Origin: Kosakonia sp. H02
GTDB taxonomy: Bacteria; Pseudomonadota; Gammaproteobacteria; Enterobacterales; Enterobacteriaceae
Reading direction: 5' to 3'
NCBI GenBank assembly: GCA_030704225.1
Contig: CP131915.1
Location: forward strand, 1,364,001-1,428,000
DNA: 64,000 bases
The notes below the pieces were generated by a model that worked only from the letters and a program-made list of their open reading frames with translations, had not been told where the DNA came from and did not search any database. Made by a program: the position numbers and the translations under genes. Each line of letters opens with the position of its first letter. Positions within the stretch are counted from its first letter, which is position 1. Shown one piece after another: positions 15,058-24,245 of this stretch.

Positions 15058-16116
15058 ATGGCGACACTCACGCCCACATTGCGTAACTGGTTACAGCTTA
15101 TCGCGCTGTCGTTGATGTTAGTGGCACTGATGGAATTCGTTCATCTTCCTGCCGCCCTGCTACTTGGCCCGATGTTCTCCGGCATTCTTCTTGCCATCGG
15201 CAAACGCCCGGTCACCGTCAGTAAAAACAGCTTTAGCGCCGCGCAGGCGGTAGTGGGCGCAATGATTGCCCATGCCATTCCGCCCTCGGTGTTTGGCCGC
15301 ATCGCCGCCGACTGGCCGGTTTTTATCCTTTGTATTATCTCGGTGATTTTCGCCAGCGCCATCCTCGGCTGGATCATGGCAAAGTTGCAGGTATTTCCCG
15401 GCTCAACGGCGATTTGGGGATCGTCGCCAGGTGCGGCGGCAGCGATGACGATTATGGCCGAGAGTTTTGGCGCAGACGTGCGGCTGGTCGCTTTTATGCA
15501 GTATTTGCGGGTGATGATCGTCGCATTAGTCGCGGTGCTGGTCACCCGCATGTGGATGGGTGCCGAGAGCGCGGATCACGCAGTGGCGACGTTCACCCTT
15601 TTCGGCCCGCTGCGCTGGTTGCCTTTTGCCGGAACGCTGCTGGTGATTGCCGCAGGCTATGTGATTGCCCGGCGAGTAAAAATGCCGTCCGGGCCGATGC
15701 TTATCACGCTGGCGCTGGGGATAATCGTTGAAGATAGCGGCTGGCTGACGCTGGAATTGCCGCCGTGGCTGCTCGCCATTTCTTACGCGATTATCGGCTG
15801 GAGTATCGGACTGCGTTTTACGCGCGAGATTGTGCTGTACGCCGCCCGCGCCCTACCACGCGTGCTGCTTTCCGTTCTGACGCTGGTTGCCGTGTGCTGC
15901 GGCTTTGCCTTCTTATTGGTGAAATTCGCGGGCATTGACCCGCTCACCGCTTACCTCGCCACCAGCCCCGGCGGAGCCGATACAGTGGCGATTATTGCGT
16001 CATCAAGCCATGTGGATATTTCGTTTGTGATGGCGATGCAAACCGGGCGCTTTATTGTGGTGCTGATAACCGGCCCGGCGATCTCACGCTTCGTGGCGAA
16101 GCGGTTGGGGACATAA
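15058..16116 (+). CDS. AbrB-type membrane protein (AbrB duplication family)
   Basis: This 352-residue integral membrane protein has about ten hydrophobic segments. It shows the internal duplication of the E. coli AbrB/ammonia-monooxygenase-like family: LLLGPMFSGILLA and SSPGAAAAMTIMAE in the first half are mirrored by PSGPMLITLALGI and TSPGGADTVAIIA in the second. It is probably a transporter or regulator of transport, with no substrate known. I used the ATG at 15058, with AGGAG 8 bases upstream; a GTG at 15049 overlaps that site. Confidence 0.8.
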   Translation: MATLTPTLRNWLQLIALSLMLVALMEFVHLPAALLLGPMFSGILLAIGKRPVTVSKNSFSAAQAVVGAMIAHAIPPSVFGRIAADWPVFILCIISVIFASAILGWIMAKLQVFPGSTAIWGSSPGAAAAMTIMAESFGADVRLVAFMQYLRVMIVALVAVLVTRMWMGAESADHAVATFTLFGPLRWLPFAGTLLVIAAGYVIARRVKMPSGPMLITLALGIIVEDSGWLTLELPPWLLAISYAIIGWSIGLRFTREIVLYAARALPRVLLSVLTLVAVCCGFAFLLVKFAGIDPLTAYLATSPGGADTVAIIASSSHVDISFVMAMQTGRFIVVLITGPAISRFVAKRLGT

Positions 16117-16129
16117 GCATCGCATTGTT

Positions 16130-16163
16130 GCCGGATGGCGCTATAAACGCTTATCCGGCCTAC
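16130..16163. repeat. REP element
   Basis: GCCGGATGGCGCTATAAACG followed by CTTATCCGGCCTAC is a standard enterobacterial repetitive extragenic palindrome, placed between the two convergent genes for the AbrB-type protein and the DapA-like lyase. Confidence 0.85.
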
Positions 16164-16201
16164 AAAACCACCGAACCCGCAGCCGCCCTCCGACAAAAAG
16201 A

Positions 16202-17095
16202 TCAAACCGCTAACCGCAATTTCTCAATGACTTGCGCAACATCGCGGCGCGCATCGCCTTGCAGCGTCTGTAATGGCGGCGGTAAACACGGCGCGGCCAC
16301 GGCCCCGAGCAGCTCTGCTGCGGTGGCAATCACGCGCAAACTGCCGCCGTAGCGTTTAAACAGATCCCACAGAGGTTGCAGCGCATCTGATTGCGCCCGC
16401 GCCTGCGCCATATCACCCGCCATCGCCGCTCGGGAAATCGCCAGCGCGGCTTGCGGAAACAAGCCGCCCGTGACCGAATACCACACGCTGCACCCGGCGC
16501 TCAGCCCTTCGACCGCGCTGGCATCGCCGCTGATACCCAGCCGAATATGTTCCGGTATCTCCGCGCGCAGTTTTGCCACCCGCTGCGGGGCAAGCTCAGC
16601 GGCGACCGGGGGAATTTTAATCGAACCAATATTGGGTAATTGCGCGATGCGGGCAATCAGCGCATCGCTAAAGGAGAAGTGCGTAGTGGCGGGATTATCG
16701 TAAACGCACAGCGGCACCGACAGTTCGCGGGTCACCGCGTCGAACAGGTTAAACACTTCCTCTTCGGTTAACGCATGATAAGAAACCGGTGCCAGCAGCA
16801 CGGCGCTGACCCCCGCTTTCTGCGCATCTTCCGCCAGCCACAGCACATCGCGGGTGCGCAACGCGCCAATCCCGGCGATAACCGGCACCGCGCCAGAATG
16901 TTCCGTCGCCAGACGTAACGCGTTGGCACGTTCACTACGGCTGAAATAGGGATAACACCCCGTCGAACCCAGCGCGCCGATTGAATCCACCCCGGCTATG
17001 CGGAGCTTTTCAATTAACCTGACATAGGCCGCCTCATCCAGGCGGTCATCGAGAAGCGGCGTCAGCGCAAACGCGCTTAACCCTGTGAAATCCAT
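16202..17095 (-). CDS. Dihydrodipicolinate synthase/N-acetylneuraminate lyase family aldolase
   Basis: The 297-residue TIM-barrel protein belongs to the DapA/NanA class I aldolases, which form a Schiff base with pyruvate or a related keto acid. Family motifs are GALGSTGCYPYFSRSER at about residues 40-56 (GTTGE-like loop), LCVYDNPATT at about 136-145 (the tyrosine), and the lysine in IGSIKIPP at about 161. It is not the housekeeping DapA, whose motifs differ. GGGGGA lies just before the ATG. The natural substrate is unknown; the divergent Bcr/CflA-type gene gives no hint. Confidence 0.8.
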   Translation of the reverse strand: MDFTGLSAFALTPLLDDRLDEAAYVRLIEKLRIAGVDSIGALGSTGCYPYFSRSERANALRLATEHSGAVPVIAGIGALRTRDVLWLAEDAQKAGVSAVLLAPVSYHALTEEEVFNLFDAVTRELSVPLCVYDNPATTHFSFSDALIARIAQLPNIGSIKIPPVAAELAPQRVAKLRAEIPEHIRLGISGDASAVEGLSAGCSVWYSVTGGLFPQAALAISRAAMAGDMAQARAQSDALQPLWDLFKRYGGSLRVIATAAELLGAVAAPCLPPPLQTLQGDARRDVAQVIEKLRLAV

Positions 17096-17384
17096 TTTTT
17101 CCCCCTCATTGATCCAGTCTGAGCACTGTTTTTTCGCTACGACAGCCCGGCATCATACGTGCTAACCCGGCGATCAGTTCGTTGCCTGCTTCACATAATG
17201 CAGCCAACGGCATTTCCGACTAAACAACATCTGGCTGTTTGATGCGCTTGCAGGAAAGCGAACGCCACTCATGAACCCGGCTCATAACGTCATTATGATT
17301 TAATGGCGTTATCGTTTGTGTCGCCCTGCTTAAGATAACGTTCCGCTTTGTCGGCTCCCCTCTTCGTTACTTAATCAGGATCTT

Positions 17385-18548
17385 ATGTCTACTAAGCTTC
17401 ACGGGCCGCTGTTTCTCGCGATCCTCAGCGCGCTGATGGCCTTTACTTCCCTGTCGACGGATATTTACCTGCCCGCCATGCCGCTGATGGCGCGTGAACT
17501 GCAAGGCGATATCGAACTCACTATCACCGGTTTTTTGATGGGGTTTGCGCTGGCGCAACTGGTATGGGGGCCAGTCAGTGATGCCATTGGCCGCCGCACA
17601 CCGCTGTTTATCGGCATGGTGCTGTTTGTTATCGGCTCTGCGGGCTGTGCGCTATCAACAGAAATCCATCAGATGGTGTTCTGGCGCGTGTTCCAGGCCT
17701 TTGGAGCCTGCACCGGGCCGATGCTGGCGCGGGCGATGATCCGCGATCTGTTTGTTCGCACCCGCGCGGCGCAGATGCTCTCCACACTGACCATTATTAT
17801 GGCGATAGCGCCCATCGTCGGGCCGCTGGCGGGCGGGCAAATCATCAAAATCACCACCTGGCACGCGATCTTCTGGCTGCTGGTGGTGATTGGCGGGCTG
17901 ATGTTTATTTCTCTTTTTGCGCTACCGGAAACTCTGCCCACAGAGAAACGTGTTAAAGCTTCGCTGCCGGGGGTGTTTCGCAACTACTTTACCCTGCTGC
18001 GTAACCGCGCGTTTATGCGTTATACGCTGTGTGTCACCTTTTTCTATGTCTCTGCTTATGCGTTTGTGACCGGTTCGCCGTTCGTTTATATCGGTTATTA
18101 CGGTGTGGAGCCGCAATATTTCGGCTGGCTATTTGCACTAAATATTGTCGGTTTGATGGGCATGAGCGCGGTAAACCGGCGGCTGGTGCAGCGCCATCCG
18201 CTGGATAAGCTACTGAAAATCGCCGTGTCACTTGCCGCCGTTGCGGGCGTCGTGTTGGCGCTGTTGGTAAAAATGCAGATTGGCGGCATTGTCGCCGTGA
18301 TGGTCACCGTGTTCCTCTTTTTCTCGATGAACGGCATTATCGCCGCCACGTCCACCGCCGCCGCACTCGATACGGTGCCTGCATTTGCGGGTTCGGCCTC
18401 GGCGCTGATCGGCTCCCTGCAATATGGCAGCGGCATTATCTCTTCGTTGTTGCTGACCTGGTTTCGCGACGGCACGCCGTGGACAATGGCATGGATTATG
18501 GCGCTGTTCGCCGTAGCCAGCGCGGCGATGGTGTGGCGTCGCCATTAA
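17385..18548 (+). CDS. Bcr/CflA-family MFS multidrug exporter
   Basis: This 387-residue inner membrane transporter has 12 hydrophobic segments. The drug:H+ antiporter motif D/P-rich start STDIYLPAMPLMAREL is in TM1, and the MFS loop WGPVSDAIGRRTPLFIG is between TM2 and TM3 (about residues 63-79). The strong similarity in the FQAFGACTGPMLARAMIRDLF segment supports the Bcr/CflA subgroup, which exports drugs such as chloramphenicol or bicyclomycin analogues or small metabolites. CAGGA lies upstream of the ATG. It stands alone as a single gene. Confidence 0.85.
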   Translation: MSTKLHGPLFLAILSALMAFTSLSTDIYLPAMPLMARELQGDIELTITGFLMGFALAQLVWGPVSDAIGRRTPLFIGMVLFVIGSAGCALSTEIHQMVFWRVFQAFGACTGPMLARAMIRDLFVRTRAAQMLSTLTIIMAIAPIVGPLAGGQIIKITTWHAIFWLLVVIGGLMFISLFALPETLPTEKRVKASLPGVFRNYFTLLRNRAFMRYTLCVTFFYVSAYAFVTGSPFVYIGYYGVEPQYFGWLFALNIVGLMGMSAVNRRLVQRHPLDKLLKIAVSLAAVAGVVLALLVKMQIGGIVAVMVTVFLFFSMNGIIAATSTAAALDTVPAFAGSASALIGSLQYGSGIISSLLLTWFRDGTPWTMAWIMALFAVASAAMVWRRH

Positions 18549-18669
18549 TGAGCAGTATTCATAAGATCATGCTGATTTAGGCCAATAGTGCGGATGTCTG
18601 GCGGGGATTAAGATTGCTTAATTAACAGCAGCTACGCTTTAGAGACGTGTTCAAAGAATGGAGAACAGC

Positions 18670-19065
18670 ATGAAAATCATCCGCAGTGCATCAGTTCCCT
18701 CGGCGCAGGGGCCAGCAGAGTATTTCACCGGCCGGGTGCGTATTGACGCGCCATTTAAAGCAGACGAGCCCGCGCGTGTCGGCGGCGCCACCGTAACGTT
18801 TGAACCCGGCGCGCGTACCGCATGGCACACCCATCCGCTCGGGCAGACATTGATCGTCACCCACGGCAAAGGCTGGATCCAGTGCGAAGGCGAGCCGGTG
18901 CAGGAGATGAACCAGGGCGATATCGTCTGGATCCCGGAAGATATTAAACACTGGCACGGTGCCACAGCAGAAACCGCAATGACGCATATCGCCATTGCCG
19001 AATCCCTCAACGGCAGCCCGGTGACCTGGCTTGAGCACGTCACCGACGAGCAATATCGTGGTTAA
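18670..19065 (+). CDS. Cupin-domain protein
   Basis: This single-domain cupin of 131 residues has metal-binding motif 1 as G(X)5HXH(X)n (WHTHPLGQTLIVTHGKGW, about residues 53-70) and motif 2 around GDIVWIPEDIKHWHG (about 86-100). GGAG stands 6 bases before the ATG at 18670; an in-frame ATG at 18658 is possible but its own ribosome site is poor. The SDR gene follows after 12 bases, so the two probably act in the same small oxidation or detoxification pathway. Confidence 0.85.
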   Translation: MKIIRSASVPSAQGPAEYFTGRVRIDAPFKADEPARVGGATVTFEPGARTAWHTHPLGQTLIVTHGKGWIQCEGEPVQEMNQGDIVWIPEDIKHWHGATAETAMTHIAIAESLNGSPVTWLEHVTDEQYRG

Positions 19066-19077
19066 TCAGGAGGCATG

Positions 19078-19815
19078 ATGAAGAATGTCGAGAATAAAGT
19101 CGTTGTCATTACCGGTGCCAGCAGCGGCCTGGGTGCCGCGCTTGCCCGGCGGCTGGCAGAGGAAGGCGCGAAAGTCGTGCTTGGCGCGCGCCGTGTTGAC
19201 CGGCTGACGCAACTGGCGCAGGAGCTAAATCTGCCTGCCGAAGCAGCAGTGCAGACGGATGTTACCGACGCCGAACAGGTTCAGGCGCTGGTCGATCGCG
19301 CGGTTAAACTCCATGGCCGTATTGACGTTATCGTGAATAACGCCGGGTTAATGCCACATTCCCTGCTGGATAAACGTCGCCTTGCCGACTGGAACGCGAT
19401 GATCGACGTCAACCTGAAAGGGGTGCTGTACGGCATCGCCGCCGCGCTGCCTTATATGCAGCAGCAAAAGTCCGGGCATATCATCAATACTTCGTCAGTG
19501 GCCGGGCATAAAGTGCGCCCCGGTAGCGCGGTCTATGCCGCCACCAAAACGGCGGTGCGGGTAATTAGCGAAGGGCTGCGCCAGGAAGTGAAACCGTACA
19601 ATATCCGCACCACTATCATTTCCCCAGGTGCGGTTCAGAGCGAGCTGGCGGAGAGCGTGACCGAGCCGGAAATGGCGGCAGGCATCAAAAAATTCTACGA
19701 GGAAAACGCCATCTCTGCTGATTCGTTCGCCAGCACGGTGCTGTTTGCTATCAGCCAGCCGGACGATGTGGATATCAACGAAATCCTCTTTCGCCCTACC
19801 AAACAAGAATTGTAA
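19078..19815 (+). CDS. Short-chain dehydrogenase/reductase (SDR)
   Basis: A classical SDR of 245 residues. The NAD(P)-binding TGASSGLG is at about residues 12-19, NNAG at about 87-90, and the catalytic Ser/Tyr/Lys are in NTSSVAG and YAATKTAV (about 139-160). The R in GARRVDR after the second strand suggests NADP preference. AGGAGG precedes the second of two ATG codons by 4 bases, which I took as the start. It is co-transcribed with the cupin gene. Confidence 0.88.
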   Translation: MKNVENKVVVITGASSGLGAALARRLAEEGAKVVLGARRVDRLTQLAQELNLPAEAAVQTDVTDAEQVQALVDRAVKLHGRIDVIVNNAGLMPHSLLDKRRLADWNAMIDVNLKGVLYGIAAALPYMQQQKSGHIINTSSVAGHKVRPGSAVYAATKTAVRVISEGLRQEVKPYNIRTTIISPGAVQSELAESVTEPEMAAGIKKFYEENAISADSFASTVLFAISQPDDVDINEILFRPTKQEL

Positions 19816-19822
19816 GCGCAAC

Positions 19823-19875
19823 CGCCATCCGGCCTACGACGTTTGTAGGCCCGGTAAGCGCAGCGCCACCGGGCG
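19823..19875. repeat. REP/BIME element
   Basis: Two inverted REP-like palindromes (CGCCATCCGGCCTAC and GTAGGCCCGGTAAGCG with GCGCCACCGGGCG) stand between the convergent SDR and LprI-like genes. Confidence 0.85.
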
Positions 19876-19895
19876 TTGTAGGTGATAAAGAGATG

Positions 19896-20324
19896 TTACG
19901 GCTTGATCATATTAATCTGTTCGATCCGTAACTTATTCATATTTAATATGCAACCTAACATATCTTCACCAAATGCATGGGTTCCCATAGCCTGCGTACT
20001 AACCAGTTCGCAATAACCATTTCTATATTGAATCCACTCTTTCTGATTCTGTTTATAGGTTGCCAGCATGCGGTCTTTCTGCTCTTGGGTGCCTCTCCAC
20101 CAGCGGGTATAATCATGCGAGGTAATTTCTTTTAACTTATTGTTAAAACTATCATTTAGCTCTTTCTCAGATTTTTCATTGAGATCGCCCAGGCATTCGT
20201 CATCACTCTCGCCATATACTTTTGCGCAATGCGAAACATCTTTGTTTTCGGTTATGCTTTTGGTTGCCGCAAATGCACTATTTCCAAAAAATAGTAACGA
20301 TGCTATTAAAGTAATCGTTTTCAT
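19896..20324 (-). CDS. LprI-like (DUF1311) periplasmic lysozyme inhibitor, probable immunity protein
   Basis: The 142-residue protein has a Sec signal peptide (MKTITLIASLLFFGNSAFA) and a mature domain with the LprI/DUF1311 pattern: Cys in VSHCAKVY, DDECLGDLNEKSEKELNDSFNNKL, RNGYCELVS and LGCILNMN. LprI-type proteins inhibit lysozymes and other muramidases in the periplasm. Its ATG overlaps the TGA of the preceding lysozyme-like gene (ATGA), so translation is coupled. I infer that it protects the producer from that enzyme. The gene is intact although the partner is interrupted. Confidence 0.8.
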   Translation of the reverse strand: MKTITLIASLLFFGNSAFAATKSITENKDVSHCAKVYGESDDECLGDLNEKSEKELNDSFNNKLKEITSHDYTRWWRGTQEQKDRMLATYKQNQKEWIQYRNGYCELVSTQAMGTHAFGEDMLGCILNMNKLRIEQINMIKP

Positions 20325-21259
20325 CTTAAATAATTTAACCTTAGTGATAAGCGCTGAGGATCCCGCGATTGAAATAAATCGTTTTTAAGGTAATCAATAA
20401 TATCTTTTCGTGTACCGTTCTCAGCCATAATTTTCACCATAGCCCGGGCCGTCTGGTTTCCCTGAAAAATCGTATCAACAAATACATCTCTTATTTTTAT
20501 ATCCACCTGATCCCAGGTTAATGCTTTCGGCAAATTGGCACTATTTCGACTATATACTCCTTTGGCATAATCTTTTTTCTCACGATATGAAAAATCAAAA
20601 AGACGTATTTGTTGTTGATGTGTAATCTCACCAACCAGGGGACCATAAACGCTAATAAAAACATCGGCCTGCCTTCCTTGCAAATAGGCGGCTTTAGCGC
20701 ATATCTGAGCTTTATATTCCTCAATACCCGATTATCGGAGCATATATAAGATACTACCGGCGCTACGTTTTTTCATATCATAGCCTCGTCCGAGAGTTAC
20801 ACCTGAGTCGGAAGATGGGTGATGCAAGATACGCGAAAACCATGGCATGCGGGCTGGCTGCCGAAAAGGTTCAACAGCAGTTATATAATCAACACCTTCA
20901 TAGTCAAAAGTTAGCTGGCCTTCTTGTACTTGCAAAGGTCCACCAGTGTGTCTTTCACGCCAACGCATAGAAGTTGCATTCTCTAGCGCTTCCATAAACC
21001 ACATGTCAGTAGGGTAAACAAGCCCTGAAGCAGGCATACCTACCAATCTCTGGAACCAGCGTATCGCTTCTAACGTATCTGCTATGCATTGACCATCAGT
21101 ATTGATGATACGTCCCGTACCTTGCGAGTATCCTGCGTTTTTAATTTGAATCTGAAGCGCTTTAACATCACCAGGATCATTAAAACCACACTCTCCAACT
21201 GTTGATGAGAGGCGAAAAACCCTCGGCTGATGGTACTTATGCTGATTCATCCTTTTCAT
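20321..21259 (-). pseudogene. Peptidoglycan-binding/pesticin-like lysozyme effector, interrupted by in-frame TAA
   Basis: Read through, the frame encodes 311 codons plus one internal stop. An N-terminal peptidoglycan-binding-like region (residues about 25-85, ending MPASGLVYP) is followed by a lysozyme-like domain with the signature GVTLGRGYDMKKRSAGSI at about 153-170, as in pesticin-type and type VI secretion muramidases. The codon after MLR is TAA (20732-20734); the same frame continues SGIEEYKAQICAKAAYLQG to the true end at 20321. There is no signal peptide, as expected for a secreted effector. The stop removes the second half of the catalytic domain, so the gene is probably inactive unless the stop is read through. 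Confidence 0.75.
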
Positions 21260-21393
21260 TTTTTCTCACATATCCATTGATAAATAGTTATTGGTTAATT
21301 TACCGCGAATGTCTCGCCTTTTAATTGGCAACATTCAAAAAACGAGTATCTAACATAAAAAGAGCCCGAAGTATCCCCCGGGCATCTCAGAAC

Positions 21394-22347
21394 TTACGCG
21401 CCCGCTTTATTCAGCGCGGCAATCTCGTCTGTAGAGAGTGTTAACGATACGGCGGTGACAAAGCTGTCGATATGGGCGAGTTTGGTGGCGCTGGCGATCG
21501 GGGCGGTAACGCCCGGTTGATGGATAAGCCAGGCCAGCGCGACTTCGGCGGGTTTCACATTATGGTTCGCTGCAACGCTATCCAGCGCATCAAGAATGGC
21601 GAAACCGCGCGGGTTCAGGTATTTGGCGATTCCCTGGCCGCGCTGGCTCTGGTCAAGATCGTTCTCGCTGCGGTATTTGCCGGACAGAAACCCGGACGCC
21701 AGGCTGTAATAAGTCACCACGCCGATATTTTCCCGCACCGTTAAATCCTGCAACGCGCCCTCAAAGCTTGCGCGATCGTAGAGATTATATTCCGGTTGCA
21801 GCACCTGGTAGCGAGGCAGCCCTTTTGCGTCCGCCACTTTCAGCGATTCCGCCAGTTGTTCAGCATTAAGATTGGATGCGCCAACCGCGCGGATTTTCCC
21901 GGCTTTCAGCAATTTTTCATATGCGCCGAGGGTTTCATCATACGGCGTTTCGCTATCCGGCCAGTGCGAGAAATAGAGATCGATATAATCCGTTTGCAGG
22001 CGACGCAGCGAGTCGTCAACCGCCTGCTCTATCCAGCGCGCAGAAAGCCCTTTTTTACCCGGTTCGCCCAGATCGGCGCCTACTTTCGTGAACAGGGTGA
22101 TCTTTTCACGGTTACCGGGGTGCGCAGCCAGCCATTTACCAATAATCGTTTCCGATTCACCGCCTTTATTACCCGGCGCCCACGCCGAATAGACATCCGC
22201 CGTATCAATGGCGGTGAAGCCTTTTTCCAGCAAGGCGTCCAGTAAACTGAAGCTCTGTTTTTCATCGACGGTCCAGCCAAAAACATTACCGCCAAAAACG
22301 AGGGATGGGATCTGTAAACCCGTGGTGCCTAATGAACGTAAAGCCAT
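21394..22347 (-). CDS. Aldo/keto reductase
   Basis: This NADPH-dependent aldo/keto reductase has 317 residues and the (alpha/beta)8 barrel pattern: Asp and Tyr of the tetrad in AIDTADVYSAWAPG (about residues 46-59), the lysine in LFTKVGADLG, and the histidine in YIDLYFSHWPDSETP (about 120-134). The C-terminal phosphate-binding region is ITAPIASATKLAHID-like. AGGAGG precedes the ATG at 22347 by 8 bases; a GTG at 22353 is the alternative. It may be controlled by the LysR gene upstream, which faces the same way. The physiological substrate is unknown. Confidence 0.88.
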   Translation of the reverse strand: MALRSLGTTGLQIPSLVFGGNVFGWTVDEKQSFSLLDALLEKGFTAIDTADVYSAWAPGNKGGESETIIGKWLAAHPGNREKITLFTKVGADLGEPGKKGLSARWIEQAVDDSLRRLQTDYIDLYFSHWPDSETPYDETLGAYEKLLKAGKIRAVGASNLNAEQLAESLKVADAKGLPRYQVLQPEYNLYDRASFEGALQDLTVRENIGVVTYYSLASGFLSGKYRSENDLDQSQRGQGIAKYLNPRGFAILDALDSVAANHNVKPAEVALAWLIHQPGVTAPIASATKLAHIDSFVTAVSLTLSTDEIAALNKAGA

Positions 22348-22407
22348 TGCCACTTCCTCCTGTAGGACAAACCTTAAGCCTGGCGCGTAAACGCGTACAT
22401 ATTTTGG

Positions 22408-23343
22408 TCATCCGTGCGGTTTAAACGCCGGATGACTTTGCAGCAGCGCGGTCACAGGCTGTAAGTGTTCGCGCAGGACGCGGTGAAGATGGCGGATGGC
22501 AGGCGAAAACTGCTTGCGATGCGGGCAAATCAGGTTCAGCGGCGCGGCCTCGCCGGGATGTTGCGGCAGCAGTACGTCCAGCCGCCCGGCCAGTACATCG
22601 GCGCTGATATCGATCCAGGATTTATAGACAATGCCCATCCCCTCAACCGCCCAGCGCCGGGCGACATCTGCGTCATCGCACAGCATCCGGCTTTTAACAA
22701 TGAGCTGACGGCGCATGCCGTTTTCCGGGAAGATCCATTTGTCGTACACCTGGCTGTTCATGGTGAACAGCAAACAGTGGTGATTCACCACTTCATCCAG
22801 CGTTTGCGGCCTGCCATGTTTCGCCAGATAGCCGGGCGACGCGGCAAGTACGCGGCGGTTATCCTCAGCGAGCGGTAGCGCTACATAGCTGTTGTTATCC
22901 AGCACCCCGTAACGAATAGCGATATCCACCGGGTCACGAAACACATCACTGATTTGATCGGACAAAGACAGGCGCAGCGACACTTTCGGGTAGTGCTCGC
23001 AAAAACGACCAATCAGCGGCAACAAAACGTTGCGGCCCAGGTCGGAAGGCATCGCCACGCGCAGTTCGCCCTGCGGTTCGTTATCGCCACTGTGCAGGCT
23101 TTCCGCACCGGCATGCACCACCTCCAGCATCTCCTGGGCAAAAGGCAGGTATTTTTCCCCCTCGGCGGTGAGGCGCAAACTGCGCGTCGAGCGTACAAAC
23201 AGGCGCTTATCGAGATCCCGCTCCAGCCGGTGAACCGCCGCGCTGACCTGCCCCGGCAGCAGCCCCGCTTCGCGCGCGGCGTTTGAAAAACTGCCCAGTG
23301 CCGCCGAGCGAACGAACAGCGTGACATCTTCCAGCCGAATCAT
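22408..23343 (-). CDS. LysR-family transcriptional regulator
   Basis: The 311-residue LTTR begins MIRLEDVTLFVRSAALGSFSNAA with the winged helix-turn-helix at about residues 18-37 and linker RLTAEGEKYLPFAQEML; the remainder is the co-inducer domain. I chose 23343 because the family N terminus starts there; 25 further residues upstream look unrelated. It is divergent from the nitroreductase gene (211 bases apart) and precedes the aldo/keto reductase, so either may be its target. Confidence 0.88.
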   Translation of the reverse strand: MIRLEDVTLFVRSAALGSFSNAAREAGLLPGQVSAAVHRLERDLDKRLFVRSTRSLRLTAEGEKYLPFAQEMLEVVHAGAESLHSGDNEPQGELRVAMPSDLGRNVLLPLIGRFCEHYPKVSLRLSLSDQISDVFRDPVDIAIRYGVLDNNSYVALPLAEDNRRVLAASPGYLAKHGRPQTLDEVVNHHCLLFTMNSQVYDKWIFPENGMRRQLIVKSRMLCDDADVARRWAVEGMGIVYKSWIDISADVLAGRLDVLLPQHPGEAAPLNLICPHRKQFSPAIRHLHRVLREHLQPVTALLQSHPAFKPHG

Positions 23344-23553
23344 GGTTTCTCCGAAGGCCAATAAAAAGAGTGGATCTGTTGTGCCAGAAAAAAGTGCCAG
23401 AAAACGCCGCGCAGGCAAACAGCATTTTCACTCAATGAGTGAAAGTGTTGCCTGTTTACGCTGATTTATCTTGTTATGTTTTGCGTTTATCCTCGACACA
23501 CTCTACGGGACGGTACGCCCCGCATTTTTCAATTTTGCGCCAGGAGAAAGACG

Positions 23554-24207
23554 ATGACCCTTGATGATGCCGTTATTGCCCGCCATACCGTGAAAGCCTA
23601 TGAACCCGGCCAGACCGTGCCGCAGGATAAAATCGACACGCTGCTAAACGTGCTGCAAAACAGCCCCTCTTCTGTTAACTCGCAGCCGTGGCACTTTGTG
23701 GTTGCCTCCAGCGCAGAAGGCCGCGCAGCAATGGCAAAAGCCGCCACCAGCGCCTTCGCCTATAACGAACCCAAAATTTTGAACGCGTCCCATGTGATTG
23801 CGTTCTGCATGCGTAGCGATCTGGATGAGCAGCATCTGCAAAAAGTGCTGGCGCAGGAAGAGAAAGATGGCCGTTTTGTGGCCGATGGCGCGAAAGCAGG
23901 CCAGGACAAGAGCCGCCGCTCCTATGTTGATCTGCATCGCTATGAGCAGCGCGACCTGCCGCAGTGGATGGAAAAACAGGTTTACCTGGCGCTCGGCGGC
24001 CTGCTGCTGGGTGCGGCAATGCTCGGCATTGACGCCACGCCAATGGAAGGCATTGACCAGCGCGCGCTGGATCTGTCCCTGGGCCTGCGTGAAAAAGGGC
24101 TGACCAGCGTGATGCTGGTGTCACTCGGCGTGCGCAGCGAAAAAGACTTCAACGCCGCGCTGCCAAAATCCCGCCTGCCGCGCGACGAAATTTTTACCTT
24201 TATCTAA
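23554..24207 (+). CDS. NfsB-like oxygen-insensitive nitroreductase
   Basis: This 217-residue FMN protein has the same length as E. coli NfsB and shares RHTVKAYEPG (FMN phosphate contacts), SPSSVNSQPWHFVVA at about residues 37-51 and LPKSRLPRDEI at the end. It reduces nitroaromatics or quinones with NAD(P)H. It differs enough from NfsB to be a paralogue. AGGAGAAAGACG precedes the start; an upstream frame extension to 23476 is not supported. A divergent LysR gene lies upstream. Confidence 0.88.
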   Translation: MTLDDAVIARHTVKAYEPGQTVPQDKIDTLLNVLQNSPSSVNSQPWHFVVASSAEGRAAMAKAATSAFAYNEPKILNASHVIAFCMRSDLDEQHLQKVLAQEEKDGRFVADGAKAGQDKSRRSYVDLHRYEQRDLPQWMEKQVYLALGGLLLGAAMLGIDATPMEGIDQRALDLSLGLREKGLTSVMLVSLGVRSEKDFNAALPKSRLPRDEIFTFI

Positions 24208-24245
24208 CAACGTTGGAAGCCCGGCGCACCGGGCATTTCCACGCC

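Noticed and set aside
17106..17213. Minus-strand frame of 35 codons (MPLAALCEAGNELIAG...) just before the DapA-like gene
   Set aside because: No clear ribosome site and no recognisable family; could be the end of a lost gene but the evidence is too thin for a feature.
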